Source: Botrytis cinerea B05.10 (taxonomy: Eukaryota; Ascomycota; Leotiomycetes; Helotiales; Sclerotiniaceae). Taken from it: a stretch of DNA of 64,000 bases. The notes beneath the pieces were generated by a model. It made no database searches. It saw nothing but the letters and a program-made list of their open reading frames with translations, and was not told the origin of the DNA. The stretch covers positions 2,170,001-2,234,000 of the forward strand of contig NC_037318.1 in NCBI RefSeq assembly GCF_000143535.2, given 5' to 3'. Each line of letters begins with the position of its first letter. The first letter of the stretch is position 1. A program made the position numbers and the translations under genes. This document shows, piece by piece, positions 32,104 to 43,480 of the stretch.

Positions 32104-33360
32104 ACTGAAAAGAATTGAGGTAAAAAACTGAGGGGGTATAAAATGAGCAGAAGAGGTATTTGGTAATCAGAAAGAGGATAAGCAAGATTTGTGATAAAAT
32201 ACAATTGTGTAGTAGTTGTTATTGAGGTTGATGAGAGACTGAAGATAGAAAGACATCTTGGTAAATCTGAATCATTTATACCAAAAATTCGATCCAACAA
32301 AGTCAACCCAATAGAGCCTTCAGGTCAATAGCAGGCTCATAGACACTTCCATTTTCAGACGACAACTCCTGATGGCTCCTTCAAAAGGACGAGGCCGAGA
32401 AAGCCTCCAAGTCAATGGCATGATTTACACCTGTTAGAGAAGAAGTGAGGTTATTTGACACTTCAGGATTGAGACCGCGGCCTCGAATAGCCTCGTTTGG
32501 TCTCTAAAGTTACGTGAATCTCAGCGCTTCAAAACTCCAATCCTATCTTCAATTCGACTTGAGAATAGGACGGAATTCTTTAACTGGGAAAATAGGAGAG
32601 GATAGGATAAAAGGGGGAGGATAGGGCAAAGCTATAAATTTATTAAACTTTGGAACTATTCCTACTACAAATTTGACCTCACCGTCGCCCCCTAGTCAAA
32701 ATCCAAGAGAAATGGAATAGAATAAATGCATATATTCGAAGAATAGAATGATGACGAGAAAGAATTAGGATGGGAGTTTGGAAACTCCGTACGTGATAGT
32801 CCTAGGTCTTTACGTGATAGTCCTAGGTCTTTACGTGATAGTCCTAGGTCTTTACGTGATAGTCCTAGGTCTTTACGTGTTAGTCCTAGGTCTTTACGTG
32901 TTAGTCTGCACGTGATAGGCTTTACGCGCTAGTATTTGCGTGATAATCTTTACGTGTCAGTCTTTACGTGATAAGTACAACTTCGTACAATACAAGGAGT
33001 AGAAGCAATACAAACTCAAAGCAACATCGGCCGATGCGCTTGCATCAATTACACGCTCTCTTTTTCTCCTTCTGGCTGCTTTTTGGTAGTATGTCGTATA
33101 TTTAAGCGAACTCTTCTGGTAGATCACAATAAGGTTATCACATGATATCAAACTAATCACGTGGGTTTGCTAGAGTAGCCCCACATATCATCCAACAATC
33201 AAAGCCAACAATCCACGACCAACGGCCGGCTAACTTCACCCACATTCACCATTTACCATTCGATGTCTTCTTACCTTCCTGCCAAAACTTACACACAGTT
33301 CTTTCTTTATTTTTAATTTTCTTATACAGGGCCAATTTCTGGGAGGAAAAGTAACGTAGA
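32104..33360. other. Intergenic region between the two island genes
   Basis: About 1.25 kb holding the minisatellite at 32791-32975 and the presumed divergent promoters of both island genes. No other feature was recognised. Confidence 0.5.
32791..32975. repeat. Minisatellite with 21-bp and 14-bp units differing by a CCTAGGT cassette
   Basis: Five 21-bp units start at 32791, 32812, 32833, 32854 and 32875. Five 14-bp units start at 32896, 32910, 32924, 32938 and 32952, and a partial unit follows at 32966. The 14-bp consensus is ACGTGATAGTCTTT. The long unit is the same with seven bases, CCTAGGT, added after the tenth base. The long units are nearly identical and the short ones more diverged, so the long form is probably the recent expansion. 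The array ends 385 bp upstream of the F-box-like gene. Confidence 0.92.
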
Positions 33361-34937
33361 ATGTCTAAAATGAAACAAATTACAAACCCAACTCTTTCAC
33401 TACAAGCCGATACATCCACATCCAAGCCCACACCCAAATCAGCAGCGGAAGCATCAAAAGCAATGACGGCTAGCGATATACTGCTTCCCAAGAATACAAA
33501 GACAACGCCTACAACCTCATTTTCATCACCATTACTATCACCAGTGCTACCAGAACCAGAACCAGTCAGCAATACTCAGGTCAATGCGCCTCTAGAAAAG
33601 CTCCCAAGTGAAGTCCGGCGTAATCTTCTATCTAGATTACAACTTGAAGACCTAAGCGCTTTGGTTCACGCATCTCCCGTCTTCCACCAGCAGTACCTAC
33701 TTGATCGCAGGTTTCTGCTTTGTACATGTGTGGAGATATCGTTGCACAGCAGCAGCAGCAGCATCATTGACGCTTGCGCAGTTTATCGCACTGGCTTAAT
33801 TGACTTTTCTGACGCGCGAACACATGATAAAGTCATTCACTTCCTCCAATTCTACCAGGATCGACGCTCTTCAACCGAGTATTCAATCTTCAGTGAAGGC
33901 CTTATTGAGAGCGAGATCGTGGAGGTAAGTAACTTTCAGCCATTTAACCGTTACTCTCACGTGTCGGCTGGCGTATTCTCACTCTTAGTTACTCTTTTGG
34001 TGTTCTGAGATACGCTCATTTAGATAACTACTGACTTTCCAATATTTCACAGATTGCTGCGTTCCACTCTACTATTATCAAGCCACTCGCACGGCAATAT
34101 ACTGACTGGGCGCTGACCAACCTCGCTGATGAGACCAAAAACACACGAAGCATCACGCCGCTGAGCAAGACAGAAGAAATGCGACTCCAGCGCGCCCTGT
34201 ATCGCTTCCAGCTCTGCTGTAATCTCTTTGGCAAAAATGCAGATAGCTCGCAGTGGTTCTTCCAAGGATTAAATTTCAAATCTGTTGATATCCTGACAAT
34301 GTTCCTCTGTTTGTTTGAGCCTTGGGAGATCGAGGAGATACTCTGTCTTTACACCTTCAGCAAGGAGATGTATACACAAATATTCAAGGAAATTCATTGG
34401 GATCTGGATGCCAATAACCCAAAGTTTGATGATCAAGGGAGGCCGCCAACTCCCACTGGGGCATTCGATTTAGACGACGATGCTTATCTGATGGGTACCA
34501 TCTCTCTTGGTCTCAAGATATTACATCGTGTGTTGATAACCCGAGATCACGATCAACGCGTGTGGGCGATGCAAGAGCACATATGTTTGCCACTCGGTGA
34601 ATTTCTGGAGAGTGAAGGCACTGATGTCCTTGATGAGTGGACACAACAGGACCGGCGCCGAAAGCATCCTTCATATCGGGACCAAAAAGAGCTTCGGCGT
34701 GACCCGCTCCCCTTCGAAGGAGATAAGGAGCTATGTCCGCCGCTGGCCTGGACAATATTATGGCAAGGAACATATAGCAATAGATATGGAGGTTATCTGG
34801 AAGACGGGATCCGCCACTGGGGATATATTATGTGGGATGCGGTGCGACTCGGGGAGACAGGTGGCAAAGAAATATTAGCACGGCTGTGGGAGGAGCGTAA
34901 GTCGGATAGGTGGAGTGATCCAAGGGATAGTAGGTAA
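33361..34937 (+). CDS. Putative F-box protein, two exons
   Basis: Exon 1 (33361-33924) and exon 2 (34053-34937) flank a 128-bp intron (GTAAGT...TTCACAG) that keeps frame, giving 482 aa. After a Ser/Thr/Pro-rich N-terminus, residues about 77-122 resemble an F-box: APLEKLPSEVRRNLLSRLQL, EDLSALVHASPVFHQQYLLD. F-box proteins link substrates to SCF ubiquitin ligases through Skp1. The remainder is a globular, mainly helical region (CNLFGKNADSSQWFFQGLNF, ILTMFLCLFEPWEIEEILCL) ending in a tryptophan-rich part (LAWTILWQGTYSNRYGGYLE, GYIMWDAVRLGETGG). No LRR, WD40 or Kelch repeats are visible. Such F-box proteins with an unassigned C-terminal region are numerous in Leotiomycetes. The F-box call is moderate; the gene model itself is good. 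Confidence 0.72.
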
Positions 34938-36720
34938 TATCATCTGCTTGTCCTCTTTCGGCCGAAAATTTGTTTAACTATTATTCAACGACGTGGGGTA
35001 GTTGAAGATTGTGGGAGCTCTTCGAAACTAAGTATATACAAATTTAGCTACCAGAAAGCCCGGAAACCTCATTCTTAATCTAATCACCGCTCATAGAAGG
35101 CAGGAGCGCAGCGACAAGAAAACTTCGGAATGCGGAAACCTCTGTATCCAAACATGCCAAATAGCCATAGGAGTATCATCGTCGCCGCCACTCTTTATAT
35201 AGACCACCTTGGGAGATTAAGCCGCCGAATAAAACTCCTCTCACTCTAGTGACTCTCCCCTCCCCACTCCTCATCTACTTAGACAAACAGTATAGACATG
35301 AGAATACTGAATTCCATCATAAAAGAGGTATATATAAGAAACTGTAGAATCCTATATTCCTTTCCGGATTCTCCAGCCCTCCAGGGCCTTTTTACACGCC
35401 TCGATCCTCCAAGCAACTCTGCCTACACTTTCTATTTCATTTTGCTGTTTTCAGTGAGCAAATTCAATCGATGACCGAGAAGAAGACTGTATATATATGT
35501 AAGTCTGAATAAGTCATGAAAGACGAATCTGAACTCAGCGAGAACGTCAGGGGTAGGTAGCTAGATTTTCTGAGGAACAGCCAAGTACTATGCAAAACGC
35601 CGAAACCTTCTTTTCTCTTTCATAATAATAACAATATATATGTGTGTAACCCAAAAGAGACGTTTATGGAGAAGGTCAAAAGAAACAAGTAAGCGATAAA
35701 AAAGCAAAAGGAGAAAATTCGTGAATGGCAGGGATGTCATGGCATGGCATGTTGCATAACTCAAGAAAACCTCTTTCTTCCTCTCCTTTTATCCCCTCCA
35801 TTTCCTCCTTTTCAAACACCAATTCCGAACGTTTTGACCCACATCCCCTTCTAAAAACACGAAAAAACATGAGCCCCATAATAATCTTTCCATCCCTCTC
35901 CCGCCCATCCACTCCATCTAATGTTTCTTAATGCAACACCCCACCCAATGAGTATCCCCCACAAAAGAATGGGCATACTCCAGCGCCAGGAATGATATTT
36001 ACATGTATCCAATTCGTCAATTGTGCTTGATTCGCAATACAGTACCGGTAAGTGGGTTGCTCATCGAAATCTCGACAAAAAGATTTCACCAAAATTTTAC
36101 CGCAAGCAAAACCTAACAAAAGGAAAAAAGTCACCATATAAATATGATTACCATTAACAGAAGTCCTCTCAGCGCTCCGTCAAATGCATTAATTTCCAGA
36201 AAAACTTTTTGATTCGAGGTTTGTTCGCATAATATGTAATATAATCCCCAGTTTTATGAAGGGATTCTTAATTCGCCATCTCCAAAAATATTCCTTCTTG
36301 CCGGAATATTTTTTGGCCCAAAATTAATGTCGAAGGAAATCTATGTAATCGCTAAAAGACAACTAATCGCTTCAAAGCCTTTTCCAAGGTTTGAATAATT
36401 GTCCTGCAAGTAATAATACAGCCGGTACCCGGAATTAATAAAAGGCTACGAGTTGTTCAAAAGAGGTTCGTTGTGAAGCCAGTTGGCAATCGTCTAATTA
36501 TTACTTGTTGGATTTGCTGACAGAGCGTTTAGATAAGTTGTCATTAGGTTCTGTGGTGTTCAAAAAGCATAAATTGATTGATTCCTAAAACTACTGAGCT
36601 GACCAATGAGCTATAGAAAAGAACGTAAATCTCAGCTGGATTTAAGCTGAATATGAAACGGTGAGCGAAGGTTTTAAGAATCTTATACTGAAGCTCTAAT
36701 AACCTTGAGCCTGTAAGTCA
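34938..36720. other. Right flank of the gene island, GC declining
   Basis: About 1.8 kb with intermediate composition and no firm gene. One small cysteine-containing ORF on the minus strand is described separately. From about 36,700 the sequence passes into the AT desert. Confidence 0.45.
35928..36137 (-). CDS. Possible small cysteine-containing secreted peptide or terminal exon
   Basis: A 69-residue frame starts MVTFFLLLGFACGKILVKSF and ends GVCPFFCGGYSLGGVLH. The short hydrophobic start could be a signal peptide, and four cysteines follow (C21, C33, C55, C59). However CCTTTTGTTAG near the start could also be an intron acceptor, making this a terminal exon. The island-edge position next to RIP-degraded DNA is one where fungal effector-like genes are often found, but nothing in the sequence identifies it. 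It may be chance. Confidence 0.2.
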   Translation of the reverse strand: MVTFFLLLGFACGKILVKSFCRDFDEQPTYRYCIANQAQLTNWIHVNIIPGAGVCPFFCGGYSLGGVLH

Positions 36721-37129
36721 ACAATAATCTCTTATTTTATATCTTCACAATTATTTATTTCTTGTCGAGAAAAAATCTCCTGTCTTTTCAAAATTGCTCT
36801 TCCGCTTTTATTAATTATTTTTGAAACTTAAACACTAATCAAAACTAAAATAATATCTGAATCTTATTATTTTTATATATTCCTATTTAGGTATTTTTAT
36901 ATTCAAATATCTTATATAAAAAGATATTTATTATATTATTTTGCCTCATGTTTTAAAATTTGTCAATTATAACCTTAAATACTTATTGAATTTTAGTACT
37001 AGGATTTATACAATATACATTAGAACTTGCTTTATTTTACAAAAATGTTTTAATTGTACATATAATAATATTATATTACATTACAAAATTATATATAATA
37101 AAGTGTCTTTTTAGATACTTATGTTATTT

Positions 37130-37680
37130 AAGGATTCATTTAAATTTCTAATGTGTTTTTGGATAGAATATACGAGAAATCTTTGTGATATCTTATAATT
37201 TGTTTTTAATATATTAATGAATTCGCAGAAGCGAGCGAAAGAAAGTAAATTAGAACATAGTTTTACATAATCAAAACTCTCTGTAATCAGGTCATTTTTT
37301 GTCAAATATATGTATACATGTATATAACTCCTTCCAATTAATTATAAATAATATATCAATATTAAAACAAAATTTTTCTACTTCAGATAGATTAGCATAA
37401 TTAACATTATAATTAAATGGAGTGCACAACGTTAAATGAATTAATGAAATAGTTAAAGATTTTATAATTAAATTAAATTAATTGAGGAATTTCAAGATCT
37501 ATATTTAAATTTAGATTGAATCCTAGAACAATGATAGAATAAATCGATTGAAATTCGAAAAGATCAATTGAGATAAATTTAGAAAAATATAATTGGAGGT
37601 ACGAATATTAATGTTTGAGATAAATTTAGAAAAATATAATTGGAGGTACGAATATTAATGTTTGAGATATATCTGATTTA
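37130..37680 (+). repeat. Right copy of the repeat flanking the gene island
   Basis: It aligns by eye with about 29,800-30,310 in the same orientation. Matching anchors in order are CATAGTTTTACATAATCAAA against CATAGTATTATATAATCAAA, then TTAAATGAATTAATGAAATA against TTAAATGAACTAATAAAATA, then GAATATTAATG, then the (A)TCTGATTTA end. The two copies lie about 7.3 kb apart and bracket the island genes. Confidence 0.6.
37572..37665. repeat. Perfect 47-bp tandem duplication
   Basis: Two identical 47-bp units (37572-37618 and 37619-37665) begin GATAAATTTAGAAAAATATA. Perfect identity in a mutated surrounding indicates that the duplication arose after most RIP decay. Confidence 0.95.
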
Positions 37681-39514
37681 GATATTTTTGTAAATCAGAA
37701 TCTGACTAGTAAATTTGAATAGAATTAAAGAGCAGAATAAAAATAAAAAGTAGTGATTTAGTTAGATTATAGTGAAATAAAAAATATAATGTCTGAATTT
37801 GATTTGAATCAAAATATAACCTTCAAGATTTGAGTTTTCATTATAAATATCTAATAATTATTGTAATAATATAAACGACGATAAAACCTCTGAATATTAT
37901 CATTCTATATATTGATATCCCAATTAGTATACAGTAAAACAGAACATTATTATATTAAATTTTAATTTTAATTTCTGAAATATTCGAAAACAAATGAGGT
38001 TATTGAATTATTTGATTTCTAATTAATGATCATATCTCTTTTTTTTGGTTTCAGTAATTCCTAAAAGATTTAATATTATATTAAAAGATTACTGAACATT
38101 ACAAAATACTAATTGAAATCATTCTAGTTATAAATCTGATATTTGAGATTTCAATATATGAAATAATGATATTCGGGGCTTTTACTATATAAGAAATCTT
38201 ATTTGAAGAATGATATCTTTTTAATATAAGACTTCTTATGATATCATGAATACCTATTTTCATACAATAAATCGAAGATTTCTTAATATACATTATAAAT
38301 AAATTTAATTACTTTTATACTAGTACAACTGATCTGAGCTTGTTTTACGTTATTCAAACACTAACATAGATTCTATAAATTCTAAATGAGGATTTGAAAT
38401 AAAAATTTGAATCTAGAATTATAATTATGAATCTTATAATTGAGAGTTGGGATTCAAAGTATCATATAAATCTTTTCGAAAATGAATAATAACCAAATTT
38501 AGTTTTTAATACAACTTGTCAATTTTAGATATCAATAGAATCTAAGATTAGATATAATTAAAAGTCGAAATCTATATTATGAAATTAGGATCTAAAATAA
38601 AATATAGTTTAGTAAAATGACTACCTACAATAGAATTTGATTTGTTAAAGCTAGAATCTATGTATTCTAAATATAAAGATATATCAGTTTCAATACTATA
38701 AGAATAATGGTTTGAACTTCTCGTAGTATGAAAATAACTTATTATAATATATTAAGATAATAAAACAAGAAAGGTTATATATTAGTATTAATTTGGTATA
38801 ATAAGTTGCTTTGAATTATAGACAATAATATGTGTAATAAACTTTCAACTTATCAATGTTTATAAATAAAAAATAATTTAGTTTTATGTATACCTAAGTA
38901 ATGAATTTCTTTTTAAAAGAGTGTTATTTTGATCTTATTAAGAAATATTGATTTCAATTTCAAAAACATTTCAAATAGTCTATCTATTATTAAGTTGTTG
39001 ACAGCTTTTATATATAAATTATTTTTCAAAAATCTTAAACTCATTTCAATATGTCATAGATAATCTATAAGATTTCTAAAAGATTTCAACTTTTGAATTA
39101 AAAAATAATATCATACTAAGTCCTTCAAATTTCTAGAATCTCAAAAGGTATATAGTATGAATATAATTATAGATCCTAAGAGATATAAAAGTCATTGTAG
39201 AAAGTATTAGTGAATTTGTAGTTCTTTTGAGCTATAAGATATTGAGAAGAGCTTTCTTATAATATTTTGATTATTAGCATATTTAAGAATGTTATATACC
39301 TAAATCCAATAAAAATATTCTTATAATGTCGGAATTTGAAATGTTTTGTCAGTATCATTCAACTTTTAGTTTTGATAAACAAATCTAAGTTTTTTTCTGG
39401 AAAATGTAATCTTGAAATCGAATATTCATCCTGAACTAATTTAAAAAGAAAATTTCACAAAAATCAAAAAGTTTACAGACGAGTTAATGAATTTGTTTAC
39501 AGTTATAACATTTG

Positions 39515-39524
39515 TACCTAGGTA
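39515..39524. other. TACCTAGGTA palindrome, first exact copy in the desert
   Basis: I found exact copies at 39515, 47051, 51618, 54845, 54976, 55368, 57480, 60179, 60479, 61269, 61901, 62303, 62749 and 63653 (start positions). One-base variants lie at 40490, 47106, 50184, 60549 and 63772. Confidence 0.9.
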
Positions 39525-41358
39525 TATTTCCAGATGAAATATATTACAATCAAAGAAATTCATATAAATACAAATATAAATATATCAAACTTCTGATGAT
39601 TGAATTCATAATTTTTATTATGTTATATAGTAAATTTCGTTAAATCGCTCAATCGTTATATTCCCAATTATAACATTTATTGAGAAAGTTATATTCTTAT
39701 TTCATTGGTTGAAAATAGATGTTATTATTTGATTAGTATCGTATCAATACATGTGTACATATATTACCCAATTAAAGTTGTTTTTCACCTATCAAGAAAT
39801 TGTAGTTTCAAACTTCGATTTTTTACAATCTAAAAAAAGGGCGAAGACATAAAATCAGTGTGAATTATGACATAGAAATGAGATTAATTGGATTTTATAT
39901 TAAAGAATAAATGTGAATGTAAAATAAAATTTAAGAAATCCAAATGATCTACTTCATCAACAACTGCTCATTAAGCAGAGAATTCCAATGTTGACACCTT
40001 AGCAGATATTAATATTAATAGTGTTCATATCTATTCTGAACTTTCTTGTAAAATATGTTCTAAATATGAGATATATAATAAACAATCACTTACTATTTAA
40101 GGCAGTGAAGAATATTACAATAACTATAACATGTGTAATGAAATAAAAAGTTTCAAAGTTCAAGTTTATAATTTTTTGAATAAGGTTAAATATCATATGT
40201 AATATTCATAAGTTTGACTGTCATATTAATTGTTATATTAATTGTTATATTAATTATTATTATAATATACAAATTTAGATTGTGATTTTGAATTGAAGAG
40301 CATTTGGGTTTTCTCGTTGGTTTTAAAATTGTCTCTATGGAAATTGATTATGAATAAGGCTTCGAGAAATAGGCCTAATTATAATATCATTATTTAAATC
40401 TATTCGAGAAAAATCTAATCAATTAATTTACTGTCTTTTTTATTCGAATAGAAAAAACCATTTGAATATTCATGATACCTACCTAGGTGTCTCATTAATT
40501 TTGATATAAGATTTATATTAATTATTAATCAATATACGACAATGAAAATGAATTAAAGTATATTTACCATGTTGATATTCCAAATGGGGAATACAAATAA
40601 TACATGCATTATAGAATTGTGATATAAGTTTTATTTGATAGTAGAAGTATTATAACTTTAATATTAATAATATCAAAATATGTTTCATTTAATTCTAGTA
40701 TCTCTTTATTGATACTTATATTATTCAATTATTATTTCTAATTCGATTATTATGTTTCTTTTAATATGATACTCAATTTCAAGTATTATTTTACAGTGTT
40801 CTCATTATTTTTAAGATTTTAATATTAGAAATTGAATTTTTGAATTTCTTTTACACGTTACTTTATTATAAAAATAGAACAATACCTAATTTATATTTAT
40901 TAACATTATAATTAAGCTCTTGAAATATATATTATTCATTGAATGTTGAATAATACATATTTTTTCGTTGATTTTCTTTTTCTTTTTTCTTATTTATATT
41001 TATGCCTTTTGTTTTTCATATTAAAACATATTTTAGTTATTAAAAAGAATTAATTTTATTTACATTGATGAATAGTTTTATTACTATATAATCTCTTCAA
41101 ATATAAAATAAAGATTTTTTTAAAAGCCACTAATGACGATTCAACAATCATATATTATATATCTTTAATATTCTTTTTTTTTCAAAATGTTTTTCTTTTT
41201 CTTTTATTGTAACATTGTTAAACTTTTTATATATTAATAACTAATTATAAAGATTCTATAAAATATTTTTCTTATATTTTTTGTGTATTCAATTTTAATA
41301 TTGAATTTACAGTGTTTTATAATAAACTTACTATCAATAAATAAAAAATATTAATAAG

Positions 41359-41389
41359 AGTTGTAGCCATAACTCGTAGCACCCTTTAT
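41359..41389 (+). repeat. Arm of an imperfect inverted repeat, partner at 43449-43480
   Basis: The sequence GTTGTAGCCATAACTCGTAG followed by CACCCTT matches the reverse complement of 43449-43480, with three G-to-A differences. It may be the terminus of another LTR sharing its first about 30 bp with the element to the right. Confidence 0.65.
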
Positions 41390-41809
41390 TAATTCGTAAT
41401 TAAATCCCTACAAAAATGATGTTTTATTGTACAAAATTAAATATTAGATGATTTTTTGAACTATTATATCATAAATTTCAAAATTTGATATAATTTAATT
41501 TACTAAATAATAATTTAGAAAAAATAAATTATACAAAACCTCAAAACTGAAAATTTCAGAAAATTTTGATATATAATACTTTTACCATACAGAATAATCA
41601 ATATTTCTAAAAGTTTTGAAATTTTCAATTTAAAATCTTTATATCTCAATCGAAAATTTTTAAAAAAATATTTCATTCATTTTTTAAAGTGATTTTAATT
41701 TTTAGATAACTTTGATTCATTTTCACTAAAATTTCTAAAAATTGATTGATATTATATCAAATTTGCAAGTGGTTGAAAAGTTGAATAAATGATGGTTTTT
41801 AATATATTT

Positions 41810-43424
41810 TGTTAGAATCAATGCAAGGTAATGATTAGAATATAATAGAGTATAGGAAAGTATAAGACTTTTTATTAAATCCTTTCAATACTTTTGAAAA
41901 TAAAGTTATATATAATACGAAGACTTTGTATCGAATAAATAATCGATTTTATATCGATTCTATATTGGTATCCTATGATAGAACCCTTTTTTTAAAGTTT
42001 TCGTTTTCGAAAATTATAAGAATTGCAAAAGAATTTGAAAATTTTAAAAAATCGAAAGCTTCAAAACTTGTTTGATAGATTCTCTTTATTATATCGATAT
42101 ACGTTTGAAGTTTTATTAAATCTTATGACAATAAATCTATTATAATATCTACATTTTCATTTTATAATGCTCAATTCTTTTATAGCTTTAAAGGAGTTAT
42201 ATTATAGTATAAGAATATTAAAAGTTAAAATTCTATTCTCAATTTCTAAAATTTAATAAAATCAATCCCTTTCTCTTATTTCATTAATATTATTCAAATA
42301 TTGATAAAACAATGAATTGTATTTGACATAATTGAAAATACTTAATTCGAAGATTCGAAAATTGAAAAATAAATCGATAAGATTGCTTTCCCTTTTTTGG
42401 GCTTTCGTTTTCGAAAGTTGTAAAAGCTATAAAAAAGTTTGGAAATCCTGAAAGCTTGAAATTCTGTAAATGATAAAAAATTAGAAATCGATAGCACTCC
42501 ACTAGCATTGAACTAGCTAGATACGAAATTCTAAAAATCCCGTAAAATCCTATAAAATCCTATAAAATATAAAGCTTCATTAGCTTTCCATTGAATCCTT
42601 GAAATCTGAAAAGAAATCTGAAATCCGAAAGATTAGAAAAAGTCTAAAGAAACTTAAAATTTTTAAAAATAGTTTATTTATATTTATAGATAAACAATTT
42701 CAATATGAACACTATTTTTGTTTTTCACTAAACATAAGTTATTCGATACAGTATCGATTATTTGTAATCAATCTCAATTAGTAGATTTGATCAACTATAT
42801 AATAACTAATTAAGCTTTTCTGTATATAAAAAGCCCAAAGTATTATTTCTATTTTCTTAATAGAATTTATAAGAAAAAACATTACTAATATTTTACAAAC
42901 ATTGTCTAAAATAGGATTCGCTTTTCAAAAAAAAAAGAAATTCTTTTTCTCAGTATCCTTTTTAATCCTTTTTTAACTTTTATTCAATTTTCGAAAGGAT
43001 ATTGATAATATATTACAAAAATACTGTGTAAATACTCTAAAAAGTTCAATATATAAAAAGTTTCTTGTCTTAACATTTTTTTAATTCAATTTTATGAAAA
43101 TAGAGATTAGTTCGATAATCTAAATAAGATCAATTATGTATTGATAATATATCATAGATATATTATAAACATATCACAATTTAAATAAGATTTGAAGTTT
43201 TTAAAGCTTTTGAAGTTATTCTCGAAAACTAATCGACGGTTTACTCTAAAAGGGTTGAATGAAAAGAATTGTTAGAATCAATGTAAAATAATAACTAGCG
43301 TATAATAGGGTATAGGATAGTATAAGACTTTTCATTAAACCCTTTCAATCCTTTCGAAAGTGAAGTTATATATGATATGAAAACTCTGTATCGAATAAAT
43401 AGTCGGCCTGATGTCGGTCCGACA
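41810..43424. mobile_element. Non-autonomous LTR element relic (two 155-bp LTR-like direct repeats)
   Basis: Two direct repeats, 41810-41964 and 43270-43424, align without gaps over 155 bp at roughly 80 percent identity. Both start TGTTAGAATCAATG. The right copy ends CCGACA, and the left ends TCTATA, the same end after C-to-T changes. Between them lie 1,305 bp with no coding capacity. Just inside the left repeat is TTGGTATCC, resembling a primer-binding site, and before the right one is a purine-rich stretch (AAAAGGGTTGAATGAAAAGA). In the opposite reading, the right LTR would extend to about 43474 and start TGTGGCCATAGC on the minus strand. The orientation is therefore open. No target-site duplication was confirmed. 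Confidence 0.65.
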
Positions 43425-43448
43425 TAGATGTTTCGTAACATGTTTTTG

Positions 43449-43480
43449 CTAAGGGTGCCACGAGCTATGGCCACAACTAT
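43449..43480 (-). repeat. Partner arm of the imperfect inverted repeat at 41359
   Basis: AAGGGTGCCACGAGCTATGG CCACAAC (with a space for legibility) is the less mutated arm. It starts 25 bp beyond the end of the right LTR-like repeat, or forms part of that LTR if the element lies on the minus strand. Confidence 0.65.
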
